Notes under the pieces: generated by a model
Seen by the model: the letters and a program-made list of their open reading frames with translations, nothing else
Told to the model about the DNA's origin: nothing
The model's database searches: none
Assembly (NCBI RefSeq): GCF_003095375.1
Contig: NZ_QEHR01000001.1
Location: 372,001 to 436,000 of the forward strand
From: Marixanthomonas spongiae
GTDB taxonomy: Bacteria > Bacteroidota > Bacteroidia > Flavobacteriales > Flavobacteriaceae
Length of the DNA stretch: 64,000 nucleotides
Direction of reading: 5' to 3'
Translations under genes and position numbers: made by a program
Shown here: piece after piece, positions 42,478-49,019 of the stretch
Numbering within the stretch: position 1 is the first letter of the stretch
How the letters are laid out: the number at the start of each line of letters is the position of its first letter

Positions 42478-42885
42478 TTATTTCCAATCTTTACTTGTTC
42501 TATATACCACTCCCTTAAATAATGCAACCAACTCGTCGCCTCGTTTAACTTCTACAATATTAAACCCTAATTTATTAGTTGCTTTTTCAATGACCGACTC
42601 TGCCGTAATGTAATCACCTTCGTTTAATGCCTCTATATGGTTTATAGACGTTTCAATGGAAACTGCATACTTTCCGTGCGTATTTGCAGCAAAACCAAAA
42701 GCAGTGTCAGCTAAGCTATAGCTAATGCCGCCGTGGGCTTTTCCCATACTATTGAGCATTTCCTTTCTAACGGTCATACCTACTTTACAGCGGCCAAGCT
42801 CAACTTCCAATATTTCAATGCCTAGCCATTGGCTGAAAGCATCGAGCGAAAGCATTTTATGTGGGATTTTTTCGCCTTGCATCAA
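42478..42885 (-). CDS. paaI: hotdog-fold thioesterase PaaI
   Basis: PaaI hydrolyses hydroxyphenylacetyl-CoA and related esters, preventing the trapping of CoA. The 135-residue protein has the hotdog core: MLNSMGKAHGGISYSLADTAFG with the catalytic HGG...D arrangement, then GKYAVSIETSINHIEA. The start ATG overlaps the paaH stop by 4 bases (ATGA). No signal or extra domain is seen. Fits the cluster context. Confidence 0.92.
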   Translation of the reverse strand: MMQGEKIPHKMLSLDAFSQWLGIEILEVELGRCKVGMTVRKEMLNSMGKAHGGISYSLADTAFGFAANTHGKYAVSIETSINHIEALNEGDYITAESVIEKATNKLGFNIVEVKRGDELVALFKGVVYRTSKDWK

Positions 42886-44054
42886 AAGAATGTTTTATTG
42901 TCTTTTTTCAATTTTCGTAATAACGGACTACAACGGTATCTATCTTCACGATATTCATCGTAAAGCGTATCCATTTGTTCCACACACCAACTAATTCCTT
43001 TTTCATCTGCCCAAGCCAATAATCCTTTTGGGTAATTAACTCCTTTTGTCATGGCGTTATCGATATCTTCCGCGGAAGCGATATTCCAAAATAACGCATC
43101 GGCGGCTTCGTTGATCAGCATAACCAAAACACGGTTGAAAATCTTTTGAGCCAAATCTGAGTTAAAAGACCCCTCGACTGCGTTCGGGGTGATAACTTTG
43201 CCGTCTTTGTATTCATAGTATCCTTTTCCAGATTTTCTACCAAGATACCCTGCTTCGGCAAAACGTTTTTGAGTGAAGGATGGTTTATACCGTGGATCGT
43301 AATAAAAGGCTTTAAAAACGGTTTCGGTTACAACATAATTTACATCGTTTCCTATAAAATCCATCAACTCGAAAGGACCCATCCTGAAACCGCCAATTTC
43401 TTTCATTGCGGCGTCTATTTCGTGAAATGAGGCAATCCCTTCTTCATAAATCCGTAAGGCTTCGCCATAAAAAGGACGTGCCACCCTGTTGACAATAAAC
43501 CCAGGGGTGTCTTTTGCTATGGCAACTGTTTTGCCCCAGTTTGCAATGTTCATTTTAATTTTACGCAATACTTCGCCGGAAGTTTGAACGGCCGGGATAA
43601 CCTCGACCAATTTCATTAACGGCGCTGGGTTAAAAAAGTGAATCCCGATACATCGTTCCGGTTTTTTTAAGGCTGAAGCAATGGAAGCGATTGATAAAGA
43701 AGAGGTGTTTGAAGCAATGATGGTTTCTTCGGAAACATAGCTTTCCAACTCTTGAAATACTTTCTTTTTAATTTCCAAATTTTCAACTATGGCCTCGATG
43801 GTCAGTTCAGAATCGCTCAATTCCTTTAAGGAATCCACATACGTAATATTATCTTGAATGCGGGACTTTTCAGCTTTATCGATTCGTCCTTTTTCAACCA
43901 AGCGAGCCATTATTTTCTCTAAAGCTGCTTTCGACTTGTCTAACGCTTCTGTATTTGTATCGTAAAGTTTTACCAAGCAACCGGCCGTTGCAGCAACTTG
44001 CGCAATTCCGCTTCCCATCGTTCCGCCTCCTATTATTCCAACTTTTTTAATCAT
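42882..44054 (-). CDS. paaH: 3-hydroxyacyl-CoA dehydrogenase (PaaH type)
   Basis: This NAD-dependent enzyme oxidises 3-hydroxyadipyl-CoA to 3-oxoadipyl-CoA. The 390-residue protein has the dinucleotide motif GIIGGGTMGSGIAQ (7-20), the SNTSSL and IGIHFFNPAP segments with the catalytic histidine, and then a six-helix C-terminal domain. Residues 287-297 (VITPNAVEGSF), in the loop between YYEYKDG and FNSDLAQ, are encoded by a copy of a dispersed repeat (43170-43193). This explains the atypical linker. It precedes paaI with a 4-base overlap. Confidence 0.9.
   Translation of the reverse strand: MIKKVGIIGGGTMGSGIAQVAATAGCLVKLYDTNTEALDKSKAALEKIMARLVEKGRIDKAEKSRIQDNITYVDSLKELSDSELTIEAIVENLEIKKKVFQELESYVSEETIIASNTSSLSIASIASALKKPERCIGIHFFNPAPLMKLVEVIPAVQTSGEVLRKIKMNIANWGKTVAIAKDTPGFIVNRVARPFYGEALRIYEEGIASFHEIDAAMKEIGGFRMGPFELMDFIGNDVNYVVTETVFKAFYYDPRYKPSFTQKRFAEAGYLGRKSGKGYYEYKDGKVITPNAVEGSFNSDLAQKIFNRVLVMLINEAADALFWNIASAEDIDNAMTKGVNYPKGLLAWADEKGISWCVEQMDTLYDEYREDRYRCSPLLRKLKKDNKTFF
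43170..43193. repeat. ACCCCTCGACTGCG-type repeat translated within paaH
   Basis: CCCCTCGACTGCGTTCGGGG (43170-43189), followed by TGATAA, is a variant of CCCTTCGACTGCGCTCAGGG at 45531. The paired ends CCCC/GGGG and the CGACTGCG core are shared. It is read in frame as ITPNAVEG in the PaaH linker. Confidence 0.65.
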
Positions 44055-44138
44055 ATATTTTAGCTAGAAAATTTAAAAAGGTTCAAGTTCAATTCACTTT
44101 TACATTTTAAATTTTTCGGTTTATTATTTTGTATTTTT

Positions 44139-44921
44139 TTACTTTCCTTTAAAATTTGGTTTCCGCTTGTTTACAAATGCATCAACACCTTCGGCATAAT
44201 CCTCACTTTGAGCGGATTCAATTTGCAGCTTAGATTCCATTTCTAACTGACTTTCTAAATCGTTAGACATCGATTCATTCAACAAGCGTTTAGTGAGTCC
44301 TAATGCTTTTGTGGGCATATTCGCCAAGTTATTTGCAATGTTGTTTACTTCTTCCATAAATGTTTCCGCAGCAACTACTTTGTATACCATTCCTAATTTT
44401 TCAGCATCGGTTGCTGAAACTTTATCGCCCAGTAGCATTAATGCGGAAGCTTTCTGAAATCCAATCAACCGCGGCAAAAAGAACGTTCCAGCACTGTCTG
44501 GGATCAACCCGATTTTACTGAATGCCTGAATAAAACTCGCCGTTTCTGAAGCTACCACGATATCGCAAGCCAAGGCAATATTAGCACCCGCTCCAGCCGC
44601 TACGCCATTTACGGCAGCTATGATAGGCTTTTCAATACTTCGGATTCTTTTGATGATTGGGTTATAATGCTCTTCCAATATTTTCTTGAAACCAGGATTC
44701 AGTTCTGGCGAAGTGACTTCTTTTAAATCTTGACCCGCACAGAATGCTTTCCCGTTTCCGACTAAAATAATGGCTCTAACTTCTGTATTCTTCTCGCAAG
44801 CATCTAATTCGTCTTGTAATAAAAACGCCATCTCACGATTGAAGCTGTTAAACTTTTCGAGACGGTTTAAGGTGATAGTCGCTACTTTGTTTTCTATGTG
44901 GGTGGTTATGGTCTTGCTCAT
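44139..44921 (-). CDS. paaG: enoyl-CoA hydratase/isomerase PaaG
   Basis: PaaG isomerises ring-1,2-epoxyphenylacetyl-CoA to the oxepin form, the step after the epoxidase. The 260-residue crotonase-fold protein starts MSKTITTHIENKVATITLNR. It has CAGQDLKEV and AAGAGANIALACDIV for the oxyanion hole, and DSAGTFFLPRLIG with the aspartate typical of PaaG-like isomerases. It lies between paaD and paaH on the same strand. Another crotonase at 36086 could share function, but this one's position and DSAGTFF motif fit PaaG best. Confidence 0.9.
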   Translation of the reverse strand: MSKTITTHIENKVATITLNRLEKFNSFNREMAFLLQDELDACEKNTEVRAIILVGNGKAFCAGQDLKEVTSPELNPGFKKILEEHYNPIIKRIRSIEKPIIAAVNGVAAGAGANIALACDIVVASETASFIQAFSKIGLIPDSAGTFFLPRLIGFQKASALMLLGDKVSATDAEKLGMVYKVVAAETFMEEVNNIANNLANMPTKALGLTKRLLNESMSNDLESQLEMESKLQIESAQSEDYAEGVDAFVNKRKPNFKGK

Positions 44922-44971
44922 TATAACTCCTTTGTTTTAATCTTCTTTAATTTAAATTTTTAATAGGAAAA

Positions 44972-45000
44972 CATCCCCCTAACCCCTTCAAAGGGGGAAT
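44972..45000. repeat. CCCCCT hairpin repeat between paaD and paaG
   Basis: TCCCCCT (44974-44980) pairs with AGGGGGA (44991-44998) around AACCCCTTCAA. It is located 6 bases past the paaD stop. It is one of several different palindromic repeats at junctions in this operon. Confidence 0.5.
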
Positions 45001-45005
45001 TCAGC

Positions 45006-45506
45006 TTACTTTAAACACTTGAAATAATCAAATGGTTCTTGGCAGTCGTCGCATTTAAATAAGGCTTTGCAAGCCGTAGAACCAAACTGACTGACTAAAT
45101 GCGTGTTTGTGCTACCGCAATTGGTACATTTTACCAGTTTCTTATCTCCCAAAAGCACATCTTTATCTGCTGTTTCGGTCAACGGTCGTGCAATGCCGTA
45201 TGCTTCCATTTTTTTAAGGCCTTCTTCGGAAATCCAATCGGTACTCCAGGCTGGGGAAAGGATCAATTCTATTTTGGCCTCTTTCCCTACTTCAGAAAAA
45301 GCAGCTTTGAGATCATCGCCAATCACATCCATCGCGGGACACCCGGAATAGGTAGGCGTTAATTTGATATGAACAACGCCATCTTTTTCAATCGCTTCGC
45401 GAATAACACCTAAGTCTAATACTGTAAGCACAGGTATCTCGGGATCTGAAACGGTTTTCAGAACCGGAATTAAATGTGTGTCGATATTAGTGATATCAGT
45501 CAACAA
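45006..45506 (-). CDS. paaD: PaaD, phenylacetyl-CoA epoxidase maturation protein
   Basis: PaaD is a DUF59/MIP18-type protein needed to mature or activate the phenylacetyl-CoA 1,2-epoxidase. The 166-residue protein has the MIP18 core (TVSDPEIPVLTVLDLG, TYSGCPAMDVI) and a C-terminal zinc-ribbon (CTNCGSTN and CKALFKCDDC). Both match PaaD length and layout. It follows paaC and precedes paaG. Confidence 0.93.
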   Translation of the reverse strand: MLTDITNIDTHLIPVLKTVSDPEIPVLTVLDLGVIREAIEKDGVVHIKLTPTYSGCPAMDVIGDDLKAAFSEVGKEAKIELILSPAWSTDWISEEGLKKMEAYGIARPLTETADKDVLLGDKKLVKCTNCGSTNTHLVSQFGSTACKALFKCDDCQEPFDYFKCLK

Positions 45507-45530
45507 AATTGTTTTTTTAAAATTTAAAAA

Positions 45531-45554
45531 CCCTTCGACTGCGCTCAGGGTGAC
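45531..45554. repeat. CCCTTCGACTGCGCTCAGGG repeat after paaC
   Basis: The 20-base core CCCTTCGACTGCGCTCAGGG is followed by TGACAT. Imperfect pairing CCCT(T)/(C)AGGG is possible. It lies in the 54-base gap between paaC and paaD. A translated variant is in paaH and an interrupted one is between actA and actB. Confidence 0.65.
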
Positions 45555-45560
45555 ATGGTT

Positions 45561-46340
45561 CTACCAAGTCATGTTTGGATAGGTTCGTTGCATATATTGC
45601 AAATCGGCCAATATATAGCCCATATGCTCGGTGTGCACACCTTTTTTTCCTCCTCGAGTAAAATACTTTCGCTCTGGGATTTCCAATGTTGCTTCTTCTA
45701 AAATTTCTGAAACTTTTTCATAATACGTTTCTTTCATTTCTGAAACAGCGATACCAATACCTTCATCTATCATTGCCTTATCGGCTTCGGTTTCATCGAA
45801 CAATTCGTCAGTATAGCGCCATAAATCATTAATGGCCTCCTGCATTTTTTGGTTGCTTTCATCGGTACCGTCACCAAGACGCTTTACCCAATCTGAAGAA
45901 AAACGCTTGTGATAGCTTACTTCTTTAATTCCTTTTTTTGCAATAGCTACTAACGTTTCATCTTGACTGTTTTGAAGCCGCTCCATCAGCATTAAATGAT
46001 ACACATCGAATAAAAATTGACGCGCCATTACGTGCCCAAAATGTGTGTTGGGTTGCTCCACTAGCAAGACGTTTTTATACTCTCGTTCTATCCGCAAAAA
46101 AGCAATATCGTCTTCGGTTTTATCTTCTCCGGCAAGCTTTGCTGCATATTGATAATAACTACGTGTTTGCCCTAATAAATCTAAAGAGATATTTGTTATA
46201 GCAATATCGGTTTCTAAACTCGGGCCGTGACCACACAATTCCCCTAATCGCTGTGCGAGGATAAGCGAGTTGTCGGCGATGCCGAGAATGTAATTATATA
46301 AATTCCCGTGAAAGCGGGAATCTTTTTCTTGAGATTTCAT
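45561..46340 (-). CDS. paaC: PaaC, structural subunit of phenylacetyl-CoA 1,2-epoxidase
   Basis: PaaC pairs with PaaA in the multicomponent epoxidase core; it has a ferritin-like helix bundle without a working di-iron site. The 259-residue protein carries LYNYILGIADNSLILAQRLGELCGHGP near the start (shortened: NYILGIADNSLIL, GELCGHGP) and WVKRLGDGTDESNQKMQ. The N-terminus (MKSQEKDSRFHGN) does not resemble the family; KDSRFHGN is encoded by the palindrome at 46302-46321. The native start was probably an ATG at the present GGGAATTTA, replaced by insertion, so the used ATG is supplied by the element. The protein is otherwise normal. Confidence 0.92.
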   Translation of the reverse strand: MKSQEKDSRFHGNLYNYILGIADNSLILAQRLGELCGHGPSLETDIAITNISLDLLGQTRSYYQYAAKLAGEDKTEDDIAFLRIEREYKNVLLVEQPNTHFGHVMARQFLFDVYHLMLMERLQNSQDETLVAIAKKGIKEVSYHKRFSSDWVKRLGDGTDESNQKMQEAINDLWRYTDELFDETEADKAMIDEGIGIAVSEMKETYYEKVSEILEEATLEIPERKYFTRGGKKGVHTEHMGYILADLQYMQRTYPNMTW

Positions 46341-46439
46341 GTTTCTTTAATCTTTCATTATCAAATCAATAATATGCTTTTAAATATTTTTACCTTAAAA
46401 ACGTATAGCAAGGTTAGAGATTCCCGCCTATGCGGGAAT
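46302..46439. repeat. GIY-YIG-less palindrome pair between paaB and paaC
   Basis: A 138-base unit with left palindrome ATTCCCGTGAAAGCGGGAAT (46302-46321, one wobble), then CTTTTTC, and right end GAG, then ATTCCCGCCTATGCGGGAAT (46420-46439). One base separates it from the paaB stop, while the left part runs into the paaC coding region and contains the present paaC ATG (46340). No nuclease gene remains. Non-autonomous derivative by structure. Confidence 0.78.
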
Positions 46440-46440
46440 G

Positions 46441-46734
46441 CTACATATGCTTTACATCATCCGGTAAATCATAAAACGTGGGATGGCGGTATATTTTATC
46501 TTGGGCGGGCTCAAACATTTCGCCATTATCTTTTGGGTTTGAAGCAGTGATATTCTTGCTCTCTACGACCCAAATACTAACACCTTCGTTACGTCTTGTA
46601 TAAACGTCACGGGCATTTTCCATTGCCATTTCAGCGTCTGCTGCGTGTAAACTCCCGAAGTGACGGTGCTCTAAACCATTTTTACTTCGAACGAATATTT
46701 CCCAAAGGGGCCAGTTTTTTTTATTGTTTTCCAT
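46441..46734 (-). CDS. paaB: PaaB subunit of phenylacetyl-CoA 1,2-epoxidase
   Basis: PaaB is a small subunit bridging PaaA-PaaC heterodimers in the epoxidase. The true start is the ATG at 46734 (MENNKKNWPLWEIFVRS), just past the paaA stop, giving 97 residues; a longer frame upstream overlaps paaA. It has the expected GLEHRHFGSLHAADAEMA and VYTRRNEGVSIWVV segments. It follows paaA with one base between. The stop is directly followed by a palindrome. Confidence 0.94.
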   Translation of the reverse strand: MENNKKNWPLWEIFVRSKNGLEHRHFGSLHAADAEMAMENARDVYTRRNEGVSIWVVESKNITASNPKDNGEMFEPAQDKIYRHPTFYDLPDDVKHM

Positions 46735-46735
46735 A

Positions 46736-47692
46736 TTAACTTGCTTTTGCAACTTTTCTTTTTGCTTTCTTTTCAGCGTGTGCCATGGCTGCGTCGCGAA
46801 CCCACTCGCCTTCTTCCCAGGCATCTACCCTGGCTTTCATACGTTCTTTATTACAAGGGCCATGACCTTTTACAACTTGCCAAAATTCATCCCAATCAAT
46901 CTCACCAAAATCATAATGACCGGTTTCTTCATTAAATTTCATATCTGGATCTGGTATTGTCAATCCTAAAATATCGGCTTGCGGCACGGTTTGATCTATA
47001 AATTGTTGACGCAATTCATCATTTGTTTTACGCTTCAGTTTCCATTTCATGGATTGCTCGGTGTGCGTTGACTCATCATCCGTTGGGCCAAACATCATTA
47101 AACTTGGCCACCACCAACGGTTTAAGGCGTCTTGCGCCATTTCTTTTTGTTCATCTGTTCCATTACAGAGCGTAAGCATAATTTCGTATCCTTGACGCTG
47201 GTGAAAGCTTTCTTCCTTACACACGCGCACCATCGCACGTGCGTATGGCCCAAAAGAGGTGTTACATAACGGCACCTGATTAATAATTGCTGCACCATCT
47301 ACCAACCAGCCTATGGCCCCCATATCGGCCCAGGTTACTGATGGATAATTAAAGATTGATGAGTATTTTGCTTTCCCGGAATGTAATTGCTCGTACATTT
47401 CTTCTCGAGAAATACCTAAGGTTTCACAAGCTGAATATAAATATAATCCGTGTCCAGCTTCATCTTGAACTTTCGCTAATAAAGCCGCTTTTCTACGCAG
47501 GGAAGGCGCCCTAGTAATCCAGTTTCCTTCAGGCAGCATCCCAACAATTTCGGAATGTGCGTGCTGCGAAATTTGGCGAATGTGTGTTTTCCTATATTTC
47601 TCCGGCATCCAATCTTTCGGCTCTATTTTCTCGTCACGCGCAATGCGTGCTTCAAATATTTCTTCTAAATTTTTTATTTCTTTATTACTCAT
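46736..47692 (-). CDS. paaA: PaaA, catalytic subunit of phenylacetyl-CoA 1,2-epoxidase
   Basis: PaaA is the di-iron subunit that epoxidises the aromatic ring of phenylacetyl-CoA. The 318-residue protein has the ferritin-like bundle with iron-ligand motifs, for example [17 protein letters not shown] (ExxH) and [14 protein letters not shown] (ExxH). It also has [21 protein letters not shown] (family-conserved). Length is right for PaaA. It lies downstream of paaE with a 57-base gap containing a decayed palindrome. Confidence 0.95.
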   Translation of the reverse strand: MSNKEIKNLEEIFEARIARDEKIEPKDWMPEKYRKTHIRQISQHAHSEIVGMLPEGNWITRAPSLRRKAALLAKVQDEAGHGLYLYSACETLGISREEMYEQLHSGKAKYSSIFNYPSVTWADMGAIGWLVDGAAIINQVPLCNTSFGPYARAMVRVCKEESFHQRQGYEIMLTLCNGTDEQKEMAQDALNRWWWPSLMMFGPTDDESTHTEQSMKWKLKRKTNDELRQQFIDQTVPQADILGLTIPDPDMKFNEETGHYDFGEIDWDEFWQVVKGHGPCNKERMKARVDAWEEGEWVRDAAMAHAEKKAKRKVAKAS

Positions 47693-47727
47693 AATCAGTT
47701 TATTTAAAATCTCAGCCAGTGTTAGAT

Positions 47728-47750
47728 GAGACCCCCGTCTAAACGAGAAT
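47728..47750. repeat. decayed palindrome at the paaE stop
   Basis: GAG then ACCCCCGTCTAAACGAGAAT (47731-47750) resembles the right end of the palindrome family (GAG plus ATTCCCGC-nnnn-GCGGGAAT) with several mismatches. As with the enoyl-CoA hydratase gene, its last base is part of the TAA stop of paaE. Confidence 0.4.
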
Positions 47751-48823
47751 TAAACATCAAAATCTACTTTTATTTTTGAAGATGTTGGCACTGCTTGACA
47801 ACTTAACACAAAGTCTTGAGCGACCTCATGATCTTCTAAAGCATAATTTATTTTCATCTCTACATCGCCTTCCAACAATTTACATTTACATGTACTGCAA
47901 ACACCACCTTTACAGGCAAATGGCAAATCGGCTCCATTGTTCAAGGCTGCATCGAGAATGTTATCGAAGTCTTTGGTCATTACGAATTCAAACTCCTTTC
48001 CGCCATCTACAATGGTAACTTCAACACCTTCCACATTTTGTTTTGCCAGTCGTTCTGCCCGTTTTTTATCTTCTTCTGAAAGACCGGTTACGAACAGTTC
48101 AAAATGAATTAAGTTTTTCGGTAATCCAGCTTCAACTAAATAGTTGCTTACGTATTGAACCATTTGTTCTGGGCCGCACAAAAACACTTCGCTGGTATCG
48201 GGAATGTCGATGAACGTATTGATTAACACCTTCATTTTATCGTCGTCAAACCGCCCATTGAACAATTCGATATCGCGTTTTTCGCGGGTTAGGAAATAAT
48301 AGATTTCCAACCGCCCAAAGTACTCATTGCGAAGCTGTTCCAATTCCTCCTTAAAGATAATGGATTTAGCGGTTTTATTCACATAAAACAACTTACAAGT
48401 GGCGTTGGGCTCTAAGGCCAAATGTGTTTTAATCATAGACAAAACAGGGGTAATGCCACTTCCCGCGGCGAAAAAAAGATAATTTTTAGCTTTTTCCGGC
48501 TCCGCATTGACCCCGAACATGCCACTGGGCTCCATTACTTCCAAGGTGTCGCCTGCAGTTAGCTGTTCGTTTACGTAGGTGGAAAATTTGCCCCCGTAAA
48601 TCTGTTTTACAGCCACCTTCCACTCTTTATCTGCCGGACTGGAGCACAAACTGTACGACCGGCGAATGTCCTCGCCATCAATATCGGCTTTAAGGGTAAG
48701 GTGCTGCCCTTGGCGGAAGTTAAAATCTTCTGACAGCTCTTCTGGAACATTAAAGGTGATTACCGAACAATCGTCTGTCTCTTTATAAATGTCCTTTACT
48801 TGTAATGTATGGAATTTAGCCAC
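47750..48823 (-). CDS. paaE: PaaE, reductase subunit of phenylacetyl-CoA 1,2-epoxidase
   Basis: PaaE brings electrons from NADPH to PaaA. The 357-residue protein has an FAD-binding barrel (RRSYSLCSS), an NAD(P) domain (FAAGSGITPVLSMI, FLCGPEQM) and a C-terminal plant-type 2Fe-2S domain (CKGGVCSTCKCKL, then LSCQAVP). This is the usual order for PaaE. It is the first gene of the cluster, and the promoter with inverted repeat lies 25 bases upstream. Confidence 0.95.
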   Translation of the reverse strand: MAKFHTLQVKDIYKETDDCSVITFNVPEELSEDFNFRQGQHLTLKADIDGEDIRRSYSLCSSPADKEWKVAVKQIYGGKFSTYVNEQLTAGDTLEVMEPSGMFGVNAEPEKAKNYLFFAAGSGITPVLSMIKTHLALEPNATCKLFYVNKTAKSIIFKEELEQLRNEYFGRLEIYYFLTREKRDIELFNGRFDDDKMKVLINTFIDIPDTSEVFLCGPEQMVQYVSNYLVEAGLPKNLIHFELFVTGLSEEDKKRAERLAKQNVEGVEVTIVDGGKEFEFVMTKDFDNILDAALNNGADLPFACKGGVCSTCKCKLLEGDVEMKINYALEDHEVAQDFVLSCQAVPTSSKIKVDFDV

Positions 48824-48847
48824 GGTTTCTTTGTCGAATTAATTACA

Positions 48848-48877
48848 CAAAACTAACGATTGTTAGTTAAAACGGCA
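48848..48877 (-). promoter_or_regulatory. promoter of the paa operon
   Basis: On the minus strand TTG (48877-48875) is followed after 19 bases by TAGTTTTG (48855-48848), an exact fit to the TTG-N17-23-TAnnTTTG pattern. It is the best promoter found in the window. The paaE ATG is 25 bases from the -7 box. Confidence 0.7.
48851..48868. promoter_or_regulatory. operator-like inverted repeat over the paa promoter
   Basis: AACTAAC-GATT-GTTAGTT is a perfect inverted repeat with 7-bp arms. Five bases overlap the -7 box and the rest fill the spacer, so a bound repressor would block RNA polymerase. The size fits TetR-type regulators such as PaaR, which control paa genes and respond to phenylacetyl-CoA. 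The regulator gene is not in the window. Confidence 0.65.
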
Positions 48878-49019
48878 AGTACCGTCATGTTAAGTGTTTT
48901 TTAAAGTACGCATTAACAATCAACTTATTGCGATTATTTGTTAAAATCATTTTTGTGCACTATCTTACACTTAATTAAATCTCCCCAGTATTTAGTGCCG
49001 TGTATTTATACTATCGCAC

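Noticed and set aside
33243-47750. CRISPR array made of the repeated palindromes
   Set aside because: Copies are spaced by kilobases or by 58-330 bases of unequal length, lie in different orientations, and no cas gene is present.
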